Assembly: GCF_000149955.1 (NCBI RefSeq)
Contig: NC_030992.1
Span: forward strand, 3,674,850 to 3,738,849
DNA: 64,000 nt
Direction: 5' to 3'
Source: Fusarium oxysporum f. sp. lycopersici 4287
Taxonomy: Eukaryota; Ascomycota; Sordariomycetes; Hypocreales; Nectriaceae
In this document: positions 21,889 to 33,278 of the stretch, in pieces
Numbering within the stretch: the first letter of the stretch is position 1
Layout: every line of letters begins with the position of its first letter
Notes under the pieces: generated by a model
The model's input: only the letters and a program-made list of their open reading frames with translations
What the model was told of the DNA's origin: nothing
Databases searched by the model: none
Translations under genes and position numbers: made by a program

Positions 21889-22435
21889 GATTGCAACTCT
21901 TCAAAGATATCTAGATTTTGTGATATCGTGATAGAGTATCTGAGCAATTCCGAAGACCAAAAGTTTGGTTTGAACTGAAAGTGTCAAGATTGAGGGGCTC
22001 AATTTGTGGTGATGGTTGGAAGGGAAACGACAGCATGAAAGTGGGTGCGGTTGACAAGGGGTAATTTCGCGTATCAAGGCGCGACTTGACGCGTTAATTG
22101 ATTGGTACTGACGTGCCACGCGTAAAGTGGTTTCCTCGGAGCGACATAATTACTCGACCTGAACCTCACGATACACGTCCCTACGAATGCCCGCGTTATT
22201 ATAGCACCTTACAAGCTTCGCAACCTCCAACTCGAGCTGTAAGGTACTGTCGCACTGTCGATACCTTAGCTGACCCTTCTCCTCAGCTTGTACTTGTACA
22301 AGTATCAAACCTTGCATCACCATCAATTCTGACAAATCTATCATCCGATCCTTTAATTCTCATCTTTCATCTGTTTCTTTCTTTTCCACGTTTATCTTGA
22401 ATACTCGAGAACTTACGATTTAATCGATCGCAGTC
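21889..22435. promoter_or_regulatory. Divergent promoter, MCM2 and UBR7-like
   Basis: The 547 bases between two divergent start codons must hold both promoters. Two exact ACGCGT sequences (22089-22094 and 22118-22123) lie about 200-235 bases upstream of the MCM2 start. ACGCGT is the MluI cell-cycle box bound by MBF in yeasts, which drives G1/S genes including MCMs; the same use here is inference. A CT-rich tract lies ahead of the UBR7-like ATG. Confidence 0.6.
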
Positions 22436-24191
22436 ATGTCTGCAGACGCTCCCTCGGCCTCTGCGCCCGCACAAGATGCGCCTCAACAACAATCTCGAGA
22501 ACGCAAGGATAGCTTTTCTGGAAAATCGCAAACTTCAGAGACATCGCAAACAGCCGCTGAGTAGGACACGAATTCCTCTGAACCTGTGATAACTCTCTAA
22601 CACCAACCAGGTTTATTCGATCTCAGGAAGCTCTTGAAGCTGATGCCCGCGAGGCACTGCCTTACGTATGTTTCCACTCCTCTCCCAACCGCGGCATGCG
22701 CTTACGACTCTGTAGAGCATTGATACATGCACCAAGATCCTCGGCCCTCTGCGACAAGCTGTCTTTGCTTGCTTGACTTGCAACCCACCACCGGCGAAAG
22801 AAGGCGACGACTGGACCCCCGCAGGTGTCTGCTATGCGTGTTCCATCCAATGTCACGGCGAACACACCCTTGTCGAGATCTTCCAGAAGCGCAACTTCAC
22901 ATGCGACTGCGGTACCAAGCGCATCCCATCAACGAGCCCATGTACTCTTCGATTGAACGAAGCCACTAACACTCGAGGTGGGGTTCACTCCGAGGAGCCC
23001 GATGTGAACAACAAGTACAATCACAACTTCCGCAATAGGTTCTGCGGTTGCGAGTGCGACTATGATCCGTTCCAACAGAAGGGTACAATGTTCCAGTGTC
23101 TTGGTCTCGGAACAACTGAAACAGGTGGATGCGGCGAAGACTGGTATCATCCAGGTTGTCTTGTTGGCATGGGACCTAACTGGTTCGAGAAGATGGAGAA
23201 GCCTAAGAAGGCAGCTAAAGAGAATGCTGACGAAGGCAAATTGACGACCATCACCGAGGGTAACGAAGAGCAGCAGAATTCTGCCGAGAAGTCTGGAGAG
23301 ACGAACGGTACTGCCCAGCCTGCCGCTGAGGAAGAGGAAGAGGATGAAGACGTCCCCATGCCTCCAGGATTCCCAGAGGAAGATGCCTTCGAAGCCTTCC
23401 TGTGTTACAAGTGTGTCGATGCGCATCCCTGGATCAAGCGCTACGCTGGTACTTCAGGCTTTCTTCCGGCAGTCTTCGTCAACCAAGCCGACTCAGAAAC
23501 AAAAGCTGAGGCAGCCCCTGTCAAAGAGGAACCTGCTACTGCTACTGAGCAAGCTCCTACAGACGAGCCCGCCCAAGACTCGCGAAAGCGCAAGGCCGAA
23601 GATGATGCCGAGGAGTCTACAGAAGCTAAGCGTGTAAAGAGTGAGACCCTTCCTGAAGATGCAAAGCCCGCAGAGACATCATCCACAGATACACTCCCAT
23701 GCAAGCTGAAGAATCTCCCTCCTGCCCCTCAGGGCCAGTTCTCGCTCTTCATGAAGGAAGACTTCCGCGAAGCCTTCTGCCGCTGCTCATCCTGCTATCT
23801 TAACCTCAACCCCCACCCTCAGCTCCTCGAAGAGGAAGAAGTCTATGAACCACCTCTGTCCGACGGTGGCTCCCAGGCAGGCGGTAATGGTGGTGGTTCA
23901 CATGGCAGTGGCAGTCTCCTCGAGCGTGGCGAGAGCGCACTTCGCAATGTCGACCGCGTGCGGGCCATTGAGGGTGTCATGGCGTACAATCACCTCAAGG
24001 AGCGACTCAAGCCATTCTTCCAGCAGTTCGCTGAGAGTGGACAAGCCATTGGCGCTGAAGATATCAAAGCATACTTTGCCAAGCTGAGAGGTGATGAGCA
24101 GGGTATTCAGGAGGCAGCTGCTGGAGCCAAGGATGGTGAGGGTGGCGGTAGCGGTGATGGAGATCAGCGAAAGGAGCAGAGTGGTTATTAA
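22436..24191 (+). CDS. UBR7: UBR-box/PHD protein, UBR7/Mlo2-type E3 ligase
   Basis: Three exons, 22436-22560, 22611-22665 and 22716-24191, encode 551 residues in continuous frame. The UBR box covers about 64-135 (CTKILGPLRQAVFACLTC, VCYACSIQCHGEHTLVEIF, FTCDCGTKR). A PHD-like cysteine cluster follows at about 170-220 (NRFCGCECDYDP, MFQCLGLG, CGEDWYHPGCLVG). A long acidic and Lys/Glu-rich linker contains a basic KRK segment, and a second conserved part (FMKEDFREAFCRCSSCYLNLNPHPQLLEEEEVYEPP) lies near 430-475. This order is that of human UBR7 and fission-yeast Mlo2. UBR7 has been reported to act on histone H2B; a chromatin-linked ubiquitin ligase role here is inferred. A Gly/Ser-rich stretch near 490 is probably disordered. 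Confidence 0.9.
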
Positions 24192-24606
24192 CCATTCGCG
24201 TTAGGGACATGAACATGAAGTTGATGCTATAAGGGTGAGCGGGGAGTTGACCGGACTGGATACACGGTTGGGATATTTGATGTAAGAGTAGTGTACAACA
24301 CAGGCGGCATACCATAATTTGATACCGGAAATGGGGTTACGAAAGATAGTATAAGATGATACTTGATCCAATACTTGACCAGTTTCTCTTTTAATGGCCA
24401 CCATTTATGATCATGGACGCCGAATTATGCAAGATACCGCTTCATTCTTCGTGGCTCCTGATGCTCAGCAAAGCCATGCAATAGTATATTGCTAACACAT
24501 AAAATCCATTTATTCCTATAGTACATATCCATTCATGTCTTGGGTATCGCTAAATCAAAACATCCCATTTTTTCAAGTCGTCTCCGTGCCCTTCAAAAAC
24601 TCCCCC
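24192..24606. other. Intergenic, convergent 3' ends
   Basis: Holds the 3' regions of the UBR7-like gene and the coiled-coil gene. No gene or RNA is seen. Confidence 0.5.
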
Positions 24607-25766
24607 CTACTGCCCCGTCGACCCTGTACTTGACGCCGCACTCGACGGTCGAGGTGGCAGCGCAGGTACACCATGCGAAGCCCCGGAATCCTCTCTCTGC
24701 ATCGGAATACCTCCCATCATGCCCATCCCGATCCCCATACCCGGTAGCGGCAGCTGAGGCTGCGGACCCTGCCCATCACTATCCTCCGCCTGACTGTCCA
24801 GCTGCTCCTGCGCCGCCTTAAGGTCCAGTTCATGCAGCCTTTGCTTTTCAGCCGGATCGATAATATCATCATCGTCACTCCAGTAGGGATCATCATCATC
24901 GAGTTCAGGCATAGCCATGCGCTTCCAGAACCGCAACTCCTGACGATGTGCCTTCTCATCGACGAGTTTGTTCCAGCGACCTTCGTCTTCGTCGTACTTG
25001 CGCCGGTACTCGCGGAGGCTTTCGTTGGCGCGGCCTGCGTGCGCTTGCATCTGCCAGATTTGTTCGCGAAGACGAGCGTTCTCATCGCGTGCATCGGCGA
25101 GTTGCTTACGGTAGGAGCGGTGCCAGGCTGCTACGTCGCTGACGTGCTTTGTCTTGTACTCGTGGAATTGTCGAAGGAGGTTTGCCATGGCGTTGGCGTA
25201 TTGCGAGAGGAGTTTGGCATTAGCGTCACGGCTGAACTTTGCCTTTTCGAGAGACTCTGTGAGGAGAGATACGAGAGCGTCGATGTTTTGTTCTTGGCCT
25301 GGATAGGTTAGCTGTGGTTCAGCGAGTGTGAGATTGGGTACATGCCATTTATATCATCGGCAGCATTTTCAATGACTTGTGAATTGCTGACCCCCTGTGC
25401 CCTCGCCCTGTTCCTCACTCGTCCTAAACCATTGACAATATCTTCTGTAACTCTTCGGTTCTCTGCAAGTTGGCGGCTGAGCTCCTCAACCATACCATAG
25501 ATGTAGTTAAGTTCAGCTTGGTGGCCCGCAGGCGTAGGAACAGGCATCCCGGCAGCCATGTTCGTCCCATTCATACCATTCATCATAGCGATCTGCTGCT
25601 GCTGCCACTGATGCTGCGGTTGCGGGGAGTGCTGCTGCTGTTGGTACTGTTGTTGCTGCTGGTAGTGACGCGCCGTAGACGTTGGAGATGGCACAGGCGC
25701 GGGAGAAGAAGGTGAGGATAATGGTGGATCGTGGGGGTTCGGGCTTGGAGGCGCTTGAAAGCTCAT
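24607..25766 (-). CDS. Coiled-coil protein with Gln-rich N-terminus, unknown function
   Basis: Two exons on the minus strand, 25766-25346 and 25298-24607, give 370 residues. The intron (25345-25299, 47 nt) reads GCATGT...TATCCAG: a GC-AG intron. The only nearby GT donor does not restore the frame, whereas the GC donor joins DDING to QEQNIDALVSLL exactly. The N-terminus is Pro/Ser/Gln-rich with polyglutamine-like runs. Residues about 80-290 are a long helical region with coiled-coil character (LNYIYGMVEELSRQLAENRR, LVSLLTESLEKAKFSRDANAKLLSQYANAM, RDENARLREQIWQM). An acidic patch (ELDDDDPYWSDDDDIID) and a Gly/Met/Pro-rich tail follow. I recognise no characterised family. The start at 25766 follows a non-coding-looking upstream frame containing a C-rich run. 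Confidence 0.78.
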
Positions 25767-26471
25767 GTCTTGTCCACGCGGGAACCTACGTCTTGAGCGT
25801 TTGGAGGATGGTGTTGGTTGTCTTAGCCTTGTTTGTGGATGGAGCTGGATGCTTGATTTGGTATAGCCTAGCGGTTCCCCCCCCCCCACCCCCCCCTCAA
25901 CGCTGCGACACTTCACCAGCATTCGGAGGGGCGCAAAATTATTTTACCGATGACGGTGGACCTTGATTGACAACGATTGAAGAAAACCCCTGAACAAAAG
26001 ATTGATAGAAGATGGAGTTTTTTGTATAAGACGAGTAGTAATTTCAAGGCAAGGTCCTAATTCTTTGGCACTTCAAGACAAACTCCAATTGATCATATCT
26101 ACTAGGGATGACCTAACTTTAGAACATGGACCCTTATATTCAGGAACAAGCCATTCCCTGTACTATACAAAAGCAGGATCACTCATACTGACAAGCTCAT
26201 TTGATTGTCTCTTATTTTGATCATTGACTTTTTGTATCCTTTTACATTTCCCATAACTCCAGACAGATTGAACTCAATCCGTCAGGGTAGTCTTCATGAG
26301 AGGTCATCTAAGCGAGTGACTGCTGAGCAAGGTAGCGACCGTCACTACTATAAGAAAGGAAAGCTGTATAAAATCTCAGGTCATTTACTTCGTTTCGTCA
26401 TATCGTTGAGTGCATTGCACTGATTCGTAACATGGGTCCTGTAGTCAGTCACCAAGCGCCAAATTTTTCTT
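25767..26471. other. Intergenic, promoter of coiled-coil gene
   Basis: Contains a C-rich homopolymer run at about 25876-25896 and otherwise only short unrecognised ORFs. The right part is the 3' region of the caspase-like zinc-finger gene. Confidence 0.45.
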
Positions 26472-29130
26472 TCACTCTGGAGTGTCAACCTCCATCCTGT
26501 CTTCTGAAGGCTTTGTATCCATGATCAAGGATTCTTCCGCCGGCTGTGAGGGTTCCAGTGTCGATGTCGATGTCAGAGTCGACTCTTTCTGTTCAAAGAC
26601 AGGGGGAACAGCTGCGCTGCTGCCACTCATACCCCCAGTAAGCCCGCCGCCTCCCATACCGTTGCTTGCCGACAACCGGTATTCGCCATCAGGCTTACGC
26701 TCAATGATACCCTCATCCAGTGCCCACTGGGCCAGAAGGCCATCAACTCCAAGCCTGCCACCTTCGCCTTTCTCCATGTGCCGACCAACATGTTCGGTCC
26801 ATTCGTCCCACGACGATGGGCCTTCGAAGATGCTCTGGCAGCCTTGCTTTGGGCATGCTGAGCGCTGCGGTGGTAACCGACGCTGAACGAGACAAGACAC
26901 CTGCATGTCCTTCACATGCGTATCCCACTCAGATTGTAGTTTACTATCGCCCTTAGCAATCGCTCTCTTAATCTGAAAAGGTGCATGCATTCGTCGCAAG
27001 TGTTGAGTGAACAAGTCTTTGCGATTGAACTCGTTGCCCTTGCCTTCGGCCGTGCTCTGGGGACAGGATGAACAACGATAGTACTGCAGACATAGATGTT
27101 GAGATGCAATATGTCGCTTCCATTCGTTCTTGGAGCCAAAAGTGCTGGTACAGCCAGCGAATGAGAACGCACATGGGAACGGCCTTGTATGGGCCGCAGC
27201 AATGTGTTTCCTCAATGAAGATGAATCCTTGAAAGGAGCATGACTGCAGTGGTTGCAACGCGTGTCCTGCTTGGGGAGCGACCGTCGTGGCGGCTTGGCT
27301 GCTGCATTGGCATTGCGAAGTGTTGCCAAAGGATCATCATTACTATGCTCCTCAGTCTCGCCCTCAGGTCTTATGTCAGGCATTCCGTCAGGAAGAATCG
27401 TGCGCGGCCTGTTGATATTTTGAGTTTCGTCGCTTCGATGCCGAACGTGGCTTAAGGCCTTCAACTGCTCAGCGGCTTCCTGCATCTCCGCAGAGTCCTC
27501 CACTTCGTCTTTCGGTTTGCCATGTCCACCTGCTGGGTTCGCATACGATGGGGCTGAAGGACTAGTTTGTGGAAGATGCTCCTTTCGCTCTACAGAATTG
27601 GGCGTTTCCCTCACGGCCGGAGAATGGAAAGTGATATCGTGACCTTCGTCTCGTCGAACACGTGCGGGCGTTCCATATGCGTGGTCCCTTGCCTCTAGAA
27701 GAATTCGGCCATCCTCGACTTCTCTTGCAGATGGCTTGATACCAGAAGAACCTACAAGTCTGTGATACAAGTGAATCATGTTGTGAGAGCTTATGTACCC
27801 CAAGAAGCAACAAACTTTGTCGTGCTGCACCACGTTCCAAATGGAGTGGGGCATGGAGATAAGGAGCATTGTCGGCGGTCCAAGGAACATGCCTTCCACG
27901 GCGATTTTGTCGCCAAGGGGCGGTGTGCTTTGTAGCCATTGGGAGAAAAAGGACATATCTGGGCTAGCATCACCAACAAAGGTCGTACAAACGAGGACAC
28001 GGTGCTCTTCAAACCTAAGGTCAACAACTGACTCTGGGTCAATAAGCTGTTCTTCGCGGTTCCCTTGGCCCTCTGTGTCGACTCCGTTCTGTGATTCTGA
28101 ACGAGGTCTGGTGGGCATTGGCGCAAGAGCAATACTATGGCCCTTTCCAGGTGTCAAGGGCATAAAAACCGGATGATGTGGGGACGAATGTGTATTCGAG
28201 GTACTGCCATTCGTTTGCCGAGGAGTCTGAACCAGTTGCTGCTGCTGCTTCAGCGATAACACTTCCTCGTGGAGCTTCTGTGTCGTAAAGGGGCGCCCAC
28301 TACTGAGCTTTTGCAGCGCCTCGACCAAATTTGACGTAAAGGAGCGTTCTGTACTGTCTGGGCTACGATCGGATGTGCAGGCTGCTATGGCTTGCTTCAC
28401 GCCGTGGCTACCGGCCATGGGAGGATCCGGTACCGCGCATGTGTCCAACAACAAGAGGATATCGGACTGGGCATCCTCGAACAGGCAACGGACACCATCC
28501 CATTTGAGTTTTGCAGCATCTTCTCGTGCATTACTATGGGAAAGCTGTCAGAGGCAGGAGGAAGAGGACATGTGAGAAATGTTCGACTCACCAAGCCCAA
28601 AAAAGCTGGCCATCCGAGCTTACGTAGCCCTGGCCAGCATAGTAGATAATGAGCAGGTGATTGGCTCTTGCGTTCTCGAGAAAAGAGGCAATCTGAACTC
28701 CAAGCTTAATACTAGGGTTCGGTACTGTGGGAATGTGCCATCGCTCAGTTCGGTATTTGTAGTGCTTCTGAAACACTTGCTCGAGTGCAGCCAGGTCTTC
28801 ATCAACAGACTCGTCTTCTTCCCACCTTAATAGTAACACAGAAACGTCAGTGTATGGGTGACGTTCGGTCTGTCTCTGGATCAGCATAGCAGCATCCTGT
28901 AGATGCCGTGCAAAAGACTCAAAGTCATGTCGTTCGGAAAGAGGAGCTGCAGCCTCCTGAGCTGGATAATGTTGCTGAGGCTATATCCGGAGCCTGGGTT
29001 AGCAAGGACATGCGGAAAGCTGGAAATAAAAGCTGACCGATTCGTGAGGGAATTGTGTTGGCGGCGGCGGCTTGCTAGGAGTCGTGTTGACCTTAGGAGC
29101 CAGCTTTCGCTTTTTACTCGAAGGTTCCAT
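26472..29130 (-). CDS. Caspase-like domain plus C2H2 zinc-finger protein
   Basis: Three exons on the minus strand, 29130-29038, 28980-28592 and 28533-26472, encode 847 residues; each junction keeps the frame and rebuilds SFARHLQDAAMLIQ and LFWACNAREDAAKLKWDGVRCLFEDA. The N-terminal part (about 45-210) has the caspase/metacaspase-like fold seen in many fungal proteins: LIIYYAGQGYVSSDGQLFW, then DILLLLDTCAVPD. The usual catalytic His of YYAGHG appears as Gln148, while the Cys193 of DTC is present, so proteolytic activity is doubtful. A middle region holds ordinary soluble-looking sequence. C-terminal C2H2-type fingers lie at about 587-670 (CNHCSHAPFKDSSSLRKHIAAAH, CAFSFAGCTSTFGSKNEWKRHIASQH and a further C-x2-C). 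A basic KKRKLAPK near the N-terminus could be a nuclear signal. The role is unknown. Confidence 0.82.
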
Positions 29131-32100
29131 CGGGCAAGGCTGTGAGTCGATGTAGATGCAGTCGTCAGCAGGTTAAGCCGGCGGAGGTCATTGATCAATC
29201 GAGGACGAATCGGCCAAGGGATCGAGCACGAAAGTTCCTGCTACCTAGTCGTTGGTTAAGAATCAATATCGTCGTAATTTCGGTATAATTGACGTCGAAA
29301 AGAAGTGAATAGAGACGGCGAAACAAAAATATACGGGCAGGCGAAGGGGATTGAAATCGAACGATGTGCGAAAAAGTCTCGGCTGATGAGGTCAGAAGGA
29401 GGGACAAGGTAGAGGCCAATGGCTACAGAAATGTGGAAAGTCAAAGCACGCCCACGAGGAAAGAGACACTCAAAGTCGCAAGAGGTGAAAGAAGAAGAAA
29501 TTGGCAGAGGGAAACAGGTGAGGCTGGCTCGGCGAGGCTATCGTGGCCGACCTAGGCCCAGGTCATGGAAGATGGGTACAGTTGGTGCTAGGGGTTCTTC
29601 ATTGGCTATTAGCCGAGCAGAAATGCCACAGAAGAGGAGAGCCAAACTGAAAGTGGCGGCCTCCGCCTCCACTTCGTCAGCCTCTCACTCGCCAAGAGCA
29701 AGGTCAAGTCAACGCGGACTGTACTGCATTGCATTGCACCTCAGCGAGAGCCGGGTAAGATGGGGCTGTTTCGCCTTGTACGAACAACAAGAGCATACTG
29801 ATTGTCTGATCATGTACTCACTTTTGAACAATTTCCCAGTATCAGGTTATTTCACCTCACTTCGCTCAGCTCAGCAGCAAACTCGGCTGTCTCAGCAACT
29901 CCTGTGAGAAAAGATAAAAAGGTAGCTGGAACTACTATGGAGGGGTTGAACGTTGAACTGAGGGGGTTTGACGAATGGAACCAAAGATGGAAGGCTTCAC
30001 AAAAGTTCTCAGCTGATAAAAGAAGGAGGAGGAGGTAGGAGAGGAAAAGCCTAGATCAGCATTATTTCCAGCGCCTTACCTACCTTGAGCTGCACAAATC
30101 ATCCATGGCCAGCACAGCTAAAGTTCTCACACAACTCTGAACAACTGCCCAGCCAATCCGAGCCTCATGCTCCATCCCCCTCTATTCTCACAACACGCTA
30201 CAGATTCACTGAGACGCATGTGGGCTGCGATAAGATTGACACATTGGGGAATGGTCGAGTCAAATCTGGAGTATTTTTTTTTTTTTTTTTTTTTTTTTGG
30301 AGTGAATCACTCTCATTGAGTTAACTTCACTCTCCGAACTCTGATAACAGCCTCTACTGACAATGTCCTCATTACCTGACCTACTTATCTCACCTGTATC
30401 GAGGCACTACAGTGTGTGAATTTATCCTAACCCACCTGAACGCTAATTACGACGAGACCAAGAGCACCGAGGCTGGTCTGGGGTCTGTCCTTTGTGGGCC
30501 GCTTATTGAGACCCTGAGATCTGTTTTGCAGTTGCAGCGTTTTAGCTCAAGCTGATCAGCTTTCAAAGTTTCAACGGCGCAAGCCCCTCAATCGTCTACA
30601 CCCAAACACTTGCTATCGTCCTCGGTTATCATTCGATTCATACTTCAATGTCACCATGGCATAACCAAATCGAAAGTATTGCAGCAATGAGCTTTCGGAG
30701 TGGAGAAATGGCGCACCCAACTCAACCCCCGGACGAGCCGTGTCGACTTGTCAACACGGCTGTGGACAGCCAACAACAGCTGCTGCGCCGTGGAGGGCGA
30801 GTAGGAGAGCAGAACACGAAACAGCCGGGTCTTTGACGAATGAATGCAGCACCTGGCGAGAGGGCCGCTCGGCAACCTTGTCCTAAGCATGCACAACGGT
30901 AACACTGATTGCAGAAGCACAGCCTGTGTCGCCAGTCGTTGTAGACCTTGAGCTTGCTCCATTATGCTCTTTGGCACGGGACCATGCAAGCCGAAGCCTC
31001 CAGCGTAGATAGTAGATGTCTTGAAAGTCAATGGATTGGTCGCTCACATATGAGGCCATTGGGCTGCATAAGTGATAAGAATCACTTGCCTCGCAGCCTA
31101 GCATCCTGAGGTACGTCTGCAGATAGCAACCACAAAAGCAGAGCCTCGGTGTGGGCAGGGCTGACGCATCTAAACAATCCTATTGTTTGAGATGCAGCAC
31201 GTATCCCTGTTGGTTCGGCAAAACTCAACTGCTCAAGTTGCATGTGGAGGAGGTTTCGTCTAACTATCGTCTAAGATTAGTAGAGAATAGCGAAGCCCCC
31301 GTCCATTCGCTGAAAGCGCGATGTATCCTTCTTTTCCTTTCGAATGCGATTATACCAACTAGTATAACGAAAGTGGAAAGATGCTGACAGCTTCATTTGA
31401 TACTCTGTAGGGTTCTGAAATAGATTCAGGTGGGTGTAAGTGGAGGCTGGCAGGCTGGGGGGAATCCAGAGCCTGCTGCAGTAAGCGGAGACATTGTATC
31501 TCCTCATTCTACCGTAATCACATCAGTTTGCATTCTTGACATTCCATTCCATCTTTGGGTGTTACAAATACTTACTTAAGGAACACAAGGCCAGAAGGAT
31601 TTAATCTACTTCTATTGTAAGTAACACCTCGCCAATAGGTTGATGAGTACAACAACCGCGTATTTGATCGAACTCCGTAAGCAAAATTGTTGAGCCCCAA
31701 GGTTGATTACGAGGTTGAATCCTTAACCCTCGTATCTCAGTCAGAAGATTCTCGACGAAAAGAAAGACCGCGCGTCTCATTCAGCACTCGTGTAAAGTAA
31801 AGATACAACCTTGGTGCCGTGTGCCGAAGATTGGGCGTACCGTTCAACTAATCCGTGGATTCCCATCGAAGCCTAAAAAATCCAGGTGCACCATGTAACT
31901 CGATGGAGGCAGTTGTGGTTCTCTTGGGTATCGCTTGGCTCCCTCATGGAGATTTCAAGAATTGGTATTGAGAAACCCAACATTCCCAATATGGAGACGA
32001 GATCGTTAATGTCCCTGATTCTAATAAGAAACCCTGAACAGTGACAACTGACAAGTGGGCGAGGCTCGGTTGCGGGAGTGTGGCGAGCACAGCCACAGTC

Positions 32101-33278
32101 TGAAGATCTACGCAGCCAATCAGAGCTTACAGCGGACTAACAATTTCCATCTTCGGTCGTTCTATTTCCGTGACTGTAAATCCCATCCCTTCTTGTGGGA
32201 AATGTCACTGATGGGAATATGGGCTTTCCGACGGAGCTGCCCATTCCCGTTGATTCGTTTCGTAGATCAAACGCAGGCGATTTATCTCTACAAACCACAA
32301 GCCAAGATCATCGAGGCAAAAAAAGCCAAAGCTTTTAGAACACGCCAAGAACAATCGATGGGCCCGTGAACTGGCGGGAGAGCATGGGTGGTTGAAAAGA
32401 GAACAGCCAAGCTTACACAGCCACTCTCCAGCCGTCTCGTGTCTGCGAACCACATGGGACGGACGGGATGTAGAGTTTGTATGGTCATCGTTTCAGCCCA
32501 GACAATTGGATCTCATGATTTCTACGCGTACTGGACGAGCAGAGAGGGATTCAGCGATCATCATCTGCATCCCACATGTCCTCTATTAAACGTGCAGTAG
32601 CCAGGAGAAATGTCCTGTGTCCAACCACAAGACAAGCCGCTGTCAGGATGTCGAGTGGCGCGTGAGTTTCCAAGCCTGGGCAAGTTCCCGTCGCCTCTGC
32701 AGTCAAAGATTCGAAAATTTACAGGGGTCGAGGGGCACCATCTCGCTGTTCCCAGCAGAGGCTTCCAAGATTCCTTCACTGACGAGCTTGACTCCCGCGC
32801 AAATCCGAGAGGTCCGCTCACTGTTGCGTCAGGGCTTCCAGGGATGATGGATCCAAAAATGGCTGCCCTGGGCTTCCATGAGGCGGGGCGACCTGCGTTA
32901 CGTTACGTAGTGCAGACTCTTTAGTCTTGGGTTGTCGCTCACTGCCAGCCAAGAACTGCTCTGCTGAGAACTATGACTATGACTGCCTGGGCTGCCCACA
33001 ATCTGCCTTACTGTACCTAGATCAATCAAATCTTGAGCTTTCAACTTCTCCAAAACATCAAAGACCACTCATCTTAGCCCACGCGGCGTGATCAGCTTCA
33101 ACCCTCTGAACACAACCGCCCACCTGATCTCGATAAGCGACAAGAGCCAAGACCTTCTACAGCTCACCAACAGCTGTGCGCGACAGTGACACCTTTGCAA
33201 ACACCCAGATCGCCTGTATCTCATCTTCCTTTACTCGATTGAAGCGCAAGCCGCAACACAACTACGTCCTCTGCGCCC
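29131..33278. other. 4.1-kb divergent intergenic region
   Basis: Between two divergent genes. No ORF here shows a conserved domain; the longest (29419-29907 +, 162 codons; 30651-31031 -, 126 codons) look like chance frames in GC-richer DNA. A T25 homopolymer lies at 30274-30298. The right-hand 300 bases are C-rich leader sequence typical of the region upstream of a fungal start codon. Confidence 0.5.

Noticed and set aside
29419..29907. 162-codon plus-strand ORF rich in Arg and Lys
   Set aside because: It lies in the divergent promoter region, reads as purine-rich low-complexity DNA and has no recognisable content.
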